Origin: Lentinula raphanica | Taxonomy: Eukaryota; Basidiomycota; Agaricomycetes; Agaricales; Omphalotaceae | Assembly (NCBI GenBank): GCA_027919835.1 | Contig: JANVFP010000014.1 | Span: 1,228,207-1,292,206, forward strand | Direction: 5' to 3' | Length of the DNA: 64,000 nt | In this document: positions 22,409-34,009 of the stretch, piece after piece | How positions within the stretch are numbered: position 1 is the first letter of the stretch | How the letters are laid out: every line of letters begins with the position of its first letter | Made by a program: the position numbers and the translations under genes | The notes under the pieces: model-generated | What the model saw: the letters and a program-made list of their open reading frames with translations, nothing else | Told to the model about the DNA's origin: nothing | The model's database searches: none

Positions 22409-25400
22409 TTACTCCCCGGTTACATAGTAAGATGACTGTAGGGTACCTGTCCTATCAATAATGTAGGTTCGTTTACCGTCTGTAGCCACGACACGGCCAA
22501 CAAGGCACTGAACAACACTCATATCGACTACTTCGATGGCTCCCATCTGTTCATAATACGGTGCTCCTGAAAGACTTGTACCTATGATTTTGCATTGCTC
22601 AATTGCAGCAAGAATGTATGTCGTTTCCGTGTCGGTGTGCAACTCGTCTCCAGCAGACAAAGACACAACGAGAATGTGCCGAAGCTGGCCATAGAAGCTC
22701 TTCTTTTCATAAACTGGTGCAACTGCTCAACGACGCGCATTGATGTCGATAAGCATATTGTACTAAATCTCAATGTAAGCACAATTCTTCCATGAATTGA
22801 GAGTCAAAATACATACTCGAACAAAAGTGGCATCCCGCCGGTCTTCTGAAAACGATGCCATATCTGATGAGTTCATATTATCTCCTCCGTTGAGGCGCCG
22901 TACTTTTGCCCACTGTGAGATTGAATCTTGCAAGAGATATTGGCGTATTGTTGCTTTTCTGGTATTGAATCGAGTCGCAAAAGAGATAAGAATTCTGTCA
23001 ACAATGTTAACAGGAACTGTTGATGCCGGTCGTTGTGGTGGAAGGAGAATACATGACGGATCTATAGCCCATGAAACATGTCAGAGATTAATGTACAGTT
23101 GTAAACGAGAAACAAACGGTACAGTCTATGTGTGCAAAGTGTCTTGCAGGAATTGTTGAGCGCGGAATCTTGAGAGAAAGTTCATCTTCGACCCCGTAGA
23201 TGAGCTTGACTTGTGAGAGTTGTGCTTGAAGGACAATGTAGTTGTCGATGGCTGCAAACGGATGCCGTCGACTTTTGATCGCAGGCTGGAGACGGCCACA
23301 AAAGCGTTCCGTTGGAAATGCCCAATGTGTCCAGATGGGTCCTATCTCTTCGAGTGCATCTGGTATATGTAGTAGCCCATGAATAGTCAATGGGCAGGCA
23401 CTGACCCTTTCAGGGTCATGCTGGTAGTAAAGTCTGGGATTCCCAGTTAGACATGCTTCGTGCAACAAATGAATGTGATACACACCTTTCGTATCCTTTG
23501 ACCCACTCCTCGCATGCAGAACGAAGCTTTGGCAGTTGTTCCCGCTCAATCTCAAACTGTAAAAACCTCTCAACAATAGAAGCTAGATCACAGAAGTGAC
23601 GATGATATGAAGACGAGTGGAATTTATCTTGAAGGAGAATCGGACCCAGATACAAAAGCCAGAATGACCATGTATCTGCAGTTGTTGCCTGCTTGTCCTC
23701 GACAATATTAGGCGGACGGGCTCCGAATGAACTTGGAATGGTTGAACCAGAGGCATATGTTGCGTTTCCAATTGCCTCCCAGACTTTAACATCGAGTTGA
23801 AAGGAACCTTCACCTTCATCTAGATCTTTGAATGTACCTGTCCACCACAGAACGAGGAGTTTCATGATATTTTCGAACAAGAGATGCATGAAGTCGTATG
23901 GGAAGGAAATGGGAAAGGACAACAATGGTAAGGCCATGAGTGCCGAAGTACCCTTAATGCCATATTTGGTTGCAAGTTTTTCGGATCGTGATGAGTTGGG
24001 TGCAAATTGTACTTCTTCAGCCTGGCGTTTCATTTCGGCATGCGTGCGTCGAGGAAGTTGAGCAGGATTATACACAGGGATGGAAGATTGAGAGGGAGTA
24101 GGGTTTCTGGAACGATTCAAGGGAACATAGTAGACTTTCCCATTTGGAGACTGCACTCCCTGTATATTACACATCCGACATGGACAAAACCCGTTATGTC
24201 CTTTCATATGCATGACCATTGAAATAGCAGGTATATCACCAAATACAATCACGAGGTAGGCGTGAAGGATGAATATCTCCTGGGTGCTAATGTCGTATGC
24301 TTTTACACCTCGTGCCAGTTCGAGAAGCTCTTCAATGAGCGGCCAGATGAATGAGTCGAAATCTTTGGGTTTTTTCGGGCCTGGAATAACACCAACACAC
24401 AAGATGTACTCGAGATGAAATCGGATTTCAGGAGGGAGGTTGTAGTTGTAAAGAAGGAGAGGCCAGCATGTTTTTTTCGACGCTTCCATGGAGCAAACCC
24501 ATCAGTAGATAGGCCGAACATCACATCACGCGAGTCAGAGAAGAACGTATGAGGATATTCCTCTCCATTGATGTTAACGTGTTGCTGGCAGAGGCGTTGA
24601 TAATGTGAACCGTCCATAATGTCACGAATCGGTCCCTCCGGGGAATGTTCATATGAGCCACGATACTTGAGTTTATCTATCATACCCAGGCTTCGGTAGT
24701 AGGCACAGAGTCGGGGAGTGATAGGAAGGTAGGTGAATCGTTTGCGTGGAGTTTTTCCGTCAGCACGATATCGGCTCTCTTGGCAGTATGGACATTGTGT
24801 TTTTTCGGCATGAGGTCCCACATAGCAGATGCAGGAGTTCATACAGCAGTGATACACCTTCGGAGTAAAGCCAGCGAGTGCGTGGGCTTGAGATTTCGTT
24901 GACTTCCAGGATGAGAAATTTTCGCTCGGACAAGCAAATGGCAGCTTCGCAAAGGTATCATCTGTCATGTGGGTCTCAACCTTCAATGCAAAGTGACGCA
25001 TTGCGGCAAGCTCATCATCAGTGAGGAATCGACCTAAATTATGATTTGTCAGACCATGAATAGAATGTTTTTCGGAATACGGATAGAAAGGTTTACACAC
25101 CAGCTTCTGCAACTTCCTTTTCTAGTTGTTCATCAAGAAGATCGTCGAGACTTAGACCACGGTCAAAATTGAGCCCAGTATCGAAATCTGGAATCAAGTC
25201 TGTGTCGTCCATCTCCTGAGCCCAATTGACACCATTCTCGAGGTCAAGTAACTGATCACCCTCAGGATCAGGATTCAAGTCGTCGTCATCTTCGTCAGGT
25301 GCATCTTCAATGGAAGGAGACCACCTTTTACTCCCTATAGAATCTTCACTGAGTGGACGGACAAAATCCATCTCTGGCTGTGAGAGAGCAAGGACCACGT

Positions 25401-25721
25401 TGAGAGAAATCACATCGGCATCAAAGATTCATGATAACATACCGCAGGTGAATCATCCGCGTTCTCCCTGCTGGTATGCTCTTCGACTTCGTCACCTTCG
25501 CCACTTCTTGAGGCATCCAACATCGTCACATCCTTACTGTAAGGGTCTTCGAAAAGATCGGAGTGTGGGTGTTTCGAGTCAGGGATCTGCGGTACTGTTG
25601 CACCAGCAAGATGTCGTTCAACCGTTCGGGGATGTAGATGTTTTCCACAATGAGAACAAACAACTTTTTCATTCAAGATAGGTTTTGTACGACGCGGATG
25701 TGCTCGTGAAGGCCGGCCCAT
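22409..25721 (-). pseudogene. Plavaka transposase, one frameshift
   Basis: From ATG at 25721, MGRPSRAHPRRTKP leads into a zinc finger (CSHCGKHLHPRTVERHL). An acidic spacer (25100-25400) follows, then the conserved CMC core: DELAAMRHFALK, CCMNSCICYVGPHAEKTQCPYC, GDIPAISMVMHMKGHNGFCPCRMC, PYDFMHLLFENIMKLLVLWW, and the Plavaka hallmark ACPLTIHGLLHIPDALEEIGP with AFPTERFCGRLQPAIKSRR (23260-23400). The tail ends near 22409 with VVATDGKRTYIIDR. Around 24482-24490 the frame changes inside an A7 run (WKRRKK in one frame, KKTCWPLLLYNYNLPP in the other). That is a one-base indel, or just possibly a sequencing slip. Otherwise the coding sequence with short introns looks well kept, so the element could be young. 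Confidence 0.85.
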
Positions 25722-25910
25722 GGTGGCTTTGATAAGAAGAGTACAACGGAAGCAAAATTGGTAATCTGTGGTGCTCAGAGCACGGCGCGCGGTCACAAGA
25801 TAACATGGTAGTTTGTTGATTGAGATAAGAGCGTATAAAGGGGGCGCCGCAGGACTTGTACTTGAACTCGAACCACCACTTTCTTGATAGGTCCCCTCAT
25901 CTTGAACAGT

Positions 25911-27461
25911 ATGCCCATTTCTACCAAGAGTTCCCTACAGGCTAGTGAGCTAGTCAGCGACAAGAACACTCGTAGGTCACTAGTACGACACTTACCTAGG
26001 CTAATGGTTCTTTTCCAGTGACATCAACTGGCGGCGGAAAGAGGTCCAAACGCGTCAACAAATCTTCTATCACAGAAACTGCAACTCAAGGTAGTAAGCG
26101 TAAAGCTGTAACACAGGGTGGTATGTACTTACCTTGAGTGATTGGTACATGACTCTCACTTTCAACAAAAACAGGCACGAAGACGAAGAAACCAACTCCA
26201 CCTGCTGCCAAATCCATGACTACAGTTGGCAAGCCCACACCCACCAACGGTCGCGTTCCACTCCTGGATGTCACGCGTAAGCCCAACGAGGGCGCGCCTG
26301 AGCTTGCGAGCACTCCAGATGGCAATGTACAGTTGGCCAGCAATCCGAAGGTTGACTTTGAAACTGAGAGAGCTCGGATTATGAGGGAAGCTGAAGGTAA
26401 GGAATGTATCTTGTTCTTTGCAAAGAAAGTACTGAAACACCGTACAGAGAAGATCAACGCGCTCAAAAAAGCGGAAAGTGTCGGTGGACCTGTCAATGCG
26501 CCGAACACTCCAAAGACAGTTGATAGCACTTCTGAACGCGTCAACGCCAGCAATACTAACCCAATCTCTGCAATTCCTGAGAAACGGTGGCCTCCAGTTA
26601 GGAAATTCAACCGTGGTATGGATAAGTCGGACTTGCATCAGATTCCATAACTGATGTTCACTTATCAAGATCGAATCCCCAGTCAATACTTGAACATTGT
26701 CAAGCCAGCAGGTAGGACTCACCCTATAATCCACATTCAATGTGTTGACTACACGCGTGTATTGCCAGTTGAACAACCGAAAGAGCCTCAGCTCACTGCC
26801 CAGAGCTTGGAAGGGCGGGTAGAGAAAAGCCTGAGAGATATTGAGCCTATCCAGCGTACTCACGGAGAAGCTGGAGATGGTAAACGAGGATTCTGTCTAC
26901 AGGAAGCGGTGGAATTGGATGAAGTTGGTACCAGCGCTGATTTGTTTGCTGATTTTCTCGTAAGTCACACACCTCATGTGATCTCTTCAAGCTTTGCTTT
27001 TTCTTCCATCCCACTTCCATCTTCAATTTCTCTCAACTCACATCCACGCTGCTGCAGGCGCGAGTCCGTGCCAACGCTACACTTGCACGTATCGACTTGA
27101 CGAAAACATTCCGCCAGCAAGATCCCGATGTCATTTCTCTGGTTTGTCGTAAGGTATGTCAAGGAAACGCTTCTCCTGAACGCTTACTGATAGCATGCAA
27201 TAGACGGCCCTCGATTTACCTTACTTTGGGAAGGAACAGTTTCCGGGATACTGGCCAACACGCGAGGCGCTCAAGCAATATATCAAAAATCAACGCAAAT
27301 ACATGGAACGTCAACAAAAGGCCCGAGGTTTAGGACAGCGTGCCCGGAAGAACAATCCTTTCCGCGACACCACGATCTATTACTCCGACGGTGTTGATGA
27401 CGATGAGAATAATGAAGACCACAATGGTGCAGGTCCTTCCGGCACTCGACACGATGATTGA
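25911..27461 (+). CDS. Plavaka accessory protein, unknown function
   Basis: Begins MPISTKSSLQ and continues through short introns. The N-terminus is basic and Ser/Thr-rich (GGGKRSKRVNKSS). The middle includes VDFETERARIMREAE and PEKRWPPVRKFNRG. The C-terminal part has FLARVRANATLARIDLTKTF, DPDVISLVCRKTALDLPYFG and YIKNQRKYMERQQKARGLGQ, ending with an acidic tail before TGA at 27459-27461. It diverges from the transposase across a 190 bp gap, the usual layout for a two-gene element. The helical C-terminus suggests a DNA- or protein-binding helper. Family not recognised. Confidence 0.6.
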
Positions 27462-28960
27462 ACCGTCGACATTTGGTGCGTTTGACTGCTCAGTTCACAT
27501 TCCCAGTCCATGCTCAAATAATGTTGTCTAGCCTACTCGGCTGTGAATTTGCTGTTCTTGGACAATGCCCTGTATAGATTTTCATCTCGACTACTCAAAT
27601 ATGATGTCTATTACTCTATTACCTGAATATCAGAGCCTTTTTCCTATCCATCTGGCGTGAATCCTCAGCATGAACTACAAGGTGATTTCTCCCCGGAAAC
27701 CCAGTCAGACCGAGTGAAAACCTGGTGAAAACTGGGTCGGGTATCAGGATTAAAAACGGCATATATTGGGTTGAAATTACCCTTTACACGAACCACTACT
27801 TCAACTGTTTACCTAGCTAAACTGACCCTGTCGAAGGGTAAAAGTCAACCGTCAAGAGGTTGAGATTACGGGTTCATCTCACCCGGTCCATGTTGCATAG
27901 TGTTCTTTGTTTCGATGGAAGTGACTGGAATACCTGAAGGTACGAGTATATATTCTTGAATCAATACCTACTCATTGCCAATCTGATAAGCTTCCAGCGT
28001 GAAGGAGGAGGTCAATGATGAAGCTTCGATATCAGTGCTTGAACCTACTTGAGCCGTCACCGAAGGAGACCATGAAATAATGATCAACATCATCCACAAT
28101 TCAGACAAAAAATCCAGATTGAACACATCAGTCAGAGACTAGTGGCTCGGATAATGAAGTGAGTAACAAACCCGGACAGGATGACTCAAAACTTAGGACA
28201 GGCATGGACCAAGGTTGGCTTGATAAAGGCATCTTTCAGGAATTCACAGAATCTCTTGGTTCCCTTTGCTGTTTGTAGGTGAAATATGTAGAAGCCGAGA
28301 CACCACTCTACGGTCCACACATCAACCCACTTGCTTCACTTCGCTCGCATCAACTTTGACTTCAGAATTCATCGTGGGCGTTCCAGAACATTACTAAGCA
28401 GTCTCACGCGTCATTTGCCTGCCTCCATGGGCGTCAAACTACTAGAACCAGAAGATTACATAATCAGTTCTCATGAGACTACATGAGCTAGCAAGGTTGC
28501 GCCATGACGGTGAGTATGGTAGTACAGACTCCATATAGAGAAGTTTTCGTCATGTATTGAGTTTGAAGCATGAAGATGAGAACAGATTCAAGGGTCAAGG
28601 GTCAGTGACCCAACCCTCCCCAACACTACTTGGAAAGCTCAATCCCAGTTCAGAGCCAGCATCCAAGATCCAAGTACTTTAGTAGTTGCAGAAGAGGAAG
28701 GAGAAAATGCCAAAACTCACCATATGCGTCATGTTGAATTCCAGTTTCTCCCTAGTTGCAAAACTTCACATTTTGACCCATCACATTGTTCAAAAGTATA
28801 TACATCAGTGCAACAGTGCGAACATACTCTGAGAGTATCAGATGAAAGACCTTGATTTAAACAAGAAAGAATGTATTTACTACTTGAATTTACAGAATCC
28901 TCTTTTCCCTTTGCCGTGTAAAGTACAAACACAGACGACGGTCTGCGGCCCACACATGAA
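27462..28960. other. Non-coding stretch between Plavaka and the first CATCAGG MITE
   Basis: 27690-27900 is the right subterminal part of the Plavaka element. The rest is gene-free, with stops in all frames. About 28255-28330 and 28885-28960 are diverged direct copies of one another (shared CCCTTTGC, then GTCCACACATCAACCCACTT versus GCCCACACATGAA). The second copy is broken by the MITE at 28961. Confidence 0.55.
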
Positions 28961-29204
28961 CATCAGGAAAAAGTATTTCATGCCTAGGGCATCCAGAGAT
29001 ACCCCCTAAATTTTAGGAGCTTTTAGAGTACCTTTTGGTTGCCTAGATTCTCTAGGTTCTTTGAGGTGTCTTTGAGGATCTTTGAGGATCTTTGGGGATC
29101 TTTGAGGAGCTTTGAGGAGCTTTGGGCACTTTGAGCAGCCTCAAAGTGCCTAAGAATTGGGGGGTATCTTTGAGTGCCCTAGGCCTGAAACATTTTTCCT
29201 GATG
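28961..29204. mobile_element. CATCAGG-family MITE, copy 1 (244 bp)
   Basis: Starts CATCAGGAAAAAGTATTTC and ends TTTTTCCTGATG, with AA on both sides (28959-28960, 29205-29206) as a 2 bp target duplication. The inner TIR carries ATCCAGAGATACCCCC. The middle is a run of GGATCTTTGA-type repeats. Non-coding. Nearly identical to the copy at 31590-31833. Confidence 0.9.
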
Positions 29205-29683
29205 AACCCACTTGCTTCGCGCATAAAAAGTACAAATAAGATTATCGAGGCCAACGAATTCTCCGACTCTTTAGAGGAGGGTTTTGTGGTGCTCAACTGT
29301 CGAAAAATTCTGCGATTTTGCCCCTTTGGGAAATTTTATATTGCATTGTGTAATATTATTTGTGTAAGATGGTCAGCTGGTCTGCCATTTCCAACTTTCT
29401 TTCTTCCGACCACCTGTCGCTTGACAAAAATCCATGTATTGGATGACTTCCCGTAAGGAAAATCGGCAAAAGATTTTTCTAAATGAGCTTTGATGGAAGT
29501 GGAGAATAGAAAATCGGAAATCGGAAATCCGAACGTTGTACCCGTAACGTGAAAATCAGCATATGAATGCCATCAAAACCTGCCCTTAAGTCACCTTGAC
29601 AGTGCCTGACAGTGCTCGTCAACGTTACCTTTCGTCGTCCACGTCGCACAAACATCTTCAGCCCGCCACCAATAAAGCAGAGG

Positions 29684-31267
29684 ATGGAAAGCGATACTCT
29701 CATTTATCTCCTTCTTCAGCAGCAACAGGATAAGGACGATGAAGATGATTTCACTTGAAAATTGGTCATCCTCGGAGGTGTAGTCTTTGGAATTGTAGAC
29801 AATGAGTCACAGCAATCTTGCAGCCGTAATCCCCTTCGTCGCTATCTCACTCGACCTCAGCTCATGCCAAATCCACGTATCGATTCTCCATGGATTCGTC
29901 TCTGGGAAGGACAAGAGGACCGTGCTTTCATCACCACAATGGGCTTCGATGTCCAGACTTTCCGCTACCTCCTCGAAGGATGTGGTCATTTTGCAGATAC
30001 ATGGAATAGCACGCCAATTTCCAGAGCTGACGTTTGCGTCAATGGAGCCCCACGTCTGGGTGCATGATCGTTAGATGCAGCCGGCGCGTTGGGACTCACC
30101 CTACATTATCTCGGTTCTGCTATCAACGAAGTCCAACTACAACAAATCTTTGCAGTCATTCCATCTGTCCTTAGTCAATATCTCGATTTCTCACTCGATA
30201 TCCTACTCGAAACACTTAGGAAGATCAAGAAAGCTAGGATCGCACTTCCTTCACATCTGGATGAGTACGAGTACCTATTGGCTCTCATTACAGCTCGACA
30301 CAAATTGCTTGATGGAGCATTCGCTAGTATTGATGGTTTAGCTCTACCAGTGGAGGTTTCGGATGACCCAGAGCTGGAAAATGCAACGTATAACAGTTGG
30401 AAGACAAACCATATGGTGACGAATGTGTTGATGTTTTCACCAGAAGGTGCGCGCCAGATCTGATTCTCTCTCTCATCAATTGCTCACTGGTATACACAGG
30501 TACAATCATTGACTGCGTTCTGAATGCCCCGGGCACATCAGCAAAATCACCCTGTCTCTGGAGACTCCAGGGACACCCCCCAAATCCTGAGCAACCTCAG
30601 AGTAATAAAAATGCTTTAGAGTCTCTGGGCATCTCTGGGCATCTTTGAAAATCTCTGAGGGTGCCAAAATTTCTCTGAGAGAGCTGGAAGAGATAAAATC
30701 TCTCTAGAATTTGGGGGGTGTCCCTGGAGTCTCCAGAGACAGGTGTGATTTTCCTGATGCAGCTGGCACGATGCACGAACAGCAAGGCCCATTTACGATA
30801 ATCTGTGTACAAAAGTACCAGATGGTTTCTACATTATATCTGATACAGCATTTCCTCGTGGACCAAACAACATCCAAGGGAAGATTCGAGCACCCATGAA
30901 GGGAGGCGAATGCATACCTGCTGACCGGGCTGAACAAGAACAGAAAATGCGCGAAAACCGGCAACTTCTCTCTTACCGCCAGACAGCTGAATGGGGGATG
31001 CGCATCATGCAAGGCTCATTTGGCAGTCTGCGTGTCCCGCTAGATATAAATGATCCCACTGGTCGCCAGAGACTGTTAGAAGTTTGCTGTCGCTTGAACA
31101 ACTTACGGGCAAATTGTGTAGGCATCAATGAGATTCGTACGGTCTACTTAGATACATGGCTAGAATACCAGGATAAACATCTGTGGACTGACTTGGGTGA
31201 CATGCTGTTTGGAGACATACGTTGCCGTGATAGAGTAGCACGCTTTCATGTTGTACCTGTCGAGTAA
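29684..31267 (+). pseudogene. PIF/Harbinger DDE transposase, broken
   Basis: Probable start MESDTLIYLLLQQQ at 29684. Strong family run: YLTRPQLMPNPR, FITTMGFDVQTFRYLLEGC, LDAAGALGLTLHYLGSA, GAFASIDGLALPVE (first catalytic Asp), ISDTAFPRG (second Asp) and LLSYRQTAEWGMR (Glu), ending near VARFHVVPVE. An intron with GT..AG borders fits 30447-30499. Defects: TGA at 29756-29758; TGA at 30065-30067 where relatives read LGARSLDA, so a CGA-to-TGA change; and a 224 bp MITE at 30536 inside the codon run NAPG/SWHD. Apart from these the frame is continuous, so death is recent. Confidence 0.9.
30536..30759. mobile_element. CATCAGG-family MITE, copy 2 (224 bp), inside Harbinger transposase
   Basis: Starts CATCAGCAAAATCACCC and ends GATTTTCCTGATG, with CA duplicated on each side. 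The TIR (about 50 bp) includes CTCTGGAGACTCCAGGGACA. It is more diverged in sequence from copies 1 and 3 but has the same terminus, length and 2 bp duplication. Removing it with one CA restores the transposase frame exactly. Confidence 0.92.
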
Positions 31268-33285
31268 CTAAATATCATTCAAATGACTCTTTCCTTCATT
31301 TGCCGAGCCAACGCTCAAACTTGTCCTCGTTTCAACTGGTGGAATCTGGGATGCAAGCTGAGCTAATGCCTCCAATGGAACCGAGGATGAAGATGCAAAA
31401 TTGCCAGTCTGTCCTTGGCCTGCAGATCTCGAGTTCAAGGGATGCGGTCGAACTCCAGAAGGTGAACGAGAACGATGGTGGGATTTGTATGGTGGAGAAG
31501 GTGGAGAATGGGGCCATGACTCATATGTTGGGGAAGGTGAGTAACGACGTGAAACATTGTGATTCCGATGTTGATAATATCGCTTCCTTCATCAGGAAAA
31601 AGTATTTCATGCCTAGGGCATCCAGAGATACCCCCTAAATTTTAGGAGCTTTCAGAGTACCTTTTGGTTGCCTAGATTCTCTAGGTTCTTTGAGGTGTCT
31701 TTGAGGATCTTTGAGGATCTTTGGGGATCTTTGAGGATCTTTGAGGAGCTTTGGGCACTTTGAGCAGCCTCAAAGTGCATAAGAATTGGGGGGTATCTTT
31801 GAGTGCCCTAGGCCTGAAACATTTTTCCTGATGTTGGAGATGGAGTTGGAGAGTGAGAATGTCGACGCCGAGGAGATGGAGAGTACGAGTCACGACGACT
31901 GTAGCGGTTCGATCTAGAACCACGACCACGACCACGACCATGTAACATCTCCAGCATCCTCAGTTCGCTCTCGGCTCTATCTGCACGACGCCGCTCCTCA
32001 TTGAGCTGCTGAGTGAGGGTATTAATCTGGCCTTGCATGCCCTGAATTATCACCAGTTGGACATTCGCAGATGAACGATCCTCGTCCCTCTGTTTTTGCA
32101 CCATAGGATCAACAGCTGAGCCAATCTTCTCGAGCAGAGAATTTGCTTGATTTCGACGTGAAGTAGCTCGCTTTGATGGATCTGGCAAAGGTGCCTCAAC
32201 TTTGTAGCTCTTCGTCAACACCGTGCCCTTCTTCTTCACTTTCGACAATACAACTTCCACCTCATCATCACTATTGTCGTTGTTTTCGCTCTTGCCACTC
32301 GATGATTCGGATCCATCAGTATCTTGAATTGGTGTCATGCTCGATTTGTTGTTTATCTCGGTTTCAACACCAAGAGCATCGAAGTACATCTGACGTCGTT
32401 CTCCCTCGCCAGTTGGCTTGACTTTGGCTTGGGCTACAATCTAGAACAGCCAAAGGTGAGCACCGCTATATCTCATAAATGGATATATAACTCATGCTCT
32501 CGAACTTCCCGCGCAGAGGCTCTCTTTTTCATTTAGGAAAACCCTCGTTACGAGCCCACTTATTATACTTCTCTTCAATAAGAGACTACCCCTTCTGACC
32601 AATTGGAAGGACCTCGCCTACGAGTCTCACTAACGTGCATAGCTCTTCTGTGCCATAGCTACTTGCACCCTTGGTCCTACCACCACGACTACGCTTGGCT
32701 GCGGCTTCGTTGGTATCCGCCTCCTTTTTTGATCGTTTTGTTTTAGCATCGTTACTAACTTTGGCCTTCTGCTTTCTCTCGTCTGCTGTACGCTTAGCAT
32801 TGGCTGCGAGTTCGGCTGTTTCTGGGAATTCTGAAGGACTTTTAGAAGACGGCGAGGGGTTCCTTTCTTCCGGCGTCGACATCGATAGGTCTCCAAAACC
32901 AGTGGGCAGTTCAAAGCTTGGCTTCGGCAGTCGACGACGCGGTTCACGGTGCTGGTAGGTGTGGGTTCCAGGTACTGAAACTGGCTGAGACTGCAATTTT
33001 CTCGTGAGTATTGAGTTTTTCATTCAATCTTTTACTCACAGTCGCACTGTTGTCGGGCATAGATCCTAGACCATAACCTGGAGGTGGCATTCAATAATGA
33101 GGGGGATAAGGTAATCCTGGTGGTGGTGGCCCATAATAGTATGGGTGCATTGGAGTCTGTGGGTGTTGAATCTGTGTACCAGGCTGGGCCATTGCAGGGG
33201 GAGCAACAGGTGTTGCTGCTGGCTGAACTGCCTGCATAGTGAGTTCAGGCTGAGGAGTGGTTTGGTGCGAGGTGGGAGACGACAT
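31268..33285 (-). pseudogene. Harbinger-associated Myb/SANT-like protein, broken
   Basis: In Harbinger elements this partner binds the TIRs and imports the transposase. From MSSPTSHQTTPQPE at 33285 a Pro-rich head is followed by TGA just before MPPPGYGLG at 33092. Then come a basic Lys/Ala-rich region and the SANT-like start YGTEELCTLVRLVGEVLPIGQKG (about 32590-32660). A TAG replaces the expected Trp, and another TGA follows YNKWARNEGFPK. After an intron come GEGERRQMYFDALGVETEIN, a coiled-coil-like QLNEERRRADRAESELRML, and an RGRGRGSRSNR and Ser/Pro tail. The MITE at 31590 cuts the tail. The C-terminus resumes RRYSPSPTYESWP and stops at 31268-31270, tail-to-tail with the transposase. Confidence 0.82.
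31590..31833. mobile_element. CATCAGG-family MITE, copy 3 (244 bp), inside SANT gene
   Basis: Same termini as copy 1, with only a few base differences over 244 bp. It is flanked by TT (31588-31589, 31834-31835). Reading across the empty site continues the Ser/Pro-rich tail of the SANT-like protein. Confidence 0.92.
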
Positions 33286-33772
33286 GAATTTTATGCTTTG
33301 ACGAGCAACGAAGATGGTGGCTTTGGTCAAGGTACGGCTGAAGGCTCAAAATTTGAAAAAAAACAAATGATATATGGTCATGGCTTGCTGAGCCTTTGAG
33401 ATTCAAGCCTTCCCTTCAGGCTCTATGATTCAATTACTGCTACTCCTACTCATGCTGCTAAACCTATTGTAATACCTACATTACGAGCATATCCCTGCCC
33501 TACGTTCTCACCTGAAGTGTGCAAGGAGCAGGGATGTATCCCAAATAAGATGTACGGCCCACATTACAATCAATCAAGTTTTGATAGCCGATACAGATTT
33601 TGCTCCAAAACCGTTTACAGAGGGGTCGGGACCCCCCTTCATAATGCGATGTTTAGAAAAGGTCCCAAATTTCAAATTCTTCCTGCAGATGAGATGCCGC
33701 GCTCGCTTAAGCTTTACGAGATGTTTAGAACTGACACTTTTTGCTGATTAACCTTACGGGAAGTCATCCATT

Positions 33773-34009
33773 CCCTCTTCAACGTTTTCGACAACACGTC
33801 GACAACACTACGATGTTTGGCATGTAAAAGTAACGATTGCACATGGAACCGAGCTGGGATTGGATGTTTGTTTTGGTAGAGGCCGTAGCAGTGCGTTCCT
33901 GTTCAATTTTTGTATTTTCCAATTTTACTAATAGTACATTGGTCATAGTGCTCCGGGTTGACATCGTGATGTGTAAACGTCGTTCTTTCTTTCCTTCGTA
34001 CCATCATCT
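33773..34009. other. Interval between Harbinger element and Helitron ORF
   Basis: No gene. It presumably holds the 5' part and promoter of the Helitron. No certain Helitron 5' terminus could be picked out by eye. Confidence 0.4.

Larger units (their letters stand above)
22200..27900. mobile_element. Plavaka-type CMC (CACTA-like) DNA transposon
   Basis: Defined by a Plavaka transposase on the - strand and a divergent accessory gene on the + strand. Non-coding, motif-rich flanks lie at 22220-22440 and 27690-27900, where GGGTTA/ACGGGTT and ACCCGG-type words recur in both orientations, as in CACTA subterminal regions. I could not fix exact terminal bases or a target duplication, so the limits are approximate to about 100 bp. 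Confidence 0.75.
29441..33769. mobile_element. PIF/Harbinger-type DNA transposon
   Basis: TIRs GGATGACTTCCCGTAAGG at both ends in inverted orientation, flanked by ATT at 29438-29440 and 33770-33772, a 3 bp duplication as expected for this superfamily. It encodes a DDE transposase (+) and a convergent Myb/SANT-like protein (-), the standard two-gene set. Both are decayed and both carry a CATCAGG MITE, so the copy is inactive. Confidence 0.9.

Noticed and set aside
22200..27900. Exact CACTA termini for the Plavaka element
   Set aside because: CACT/AGTG candidates near both limits did not form matching inverted ends or a target duplication, so no terminus is claimed.
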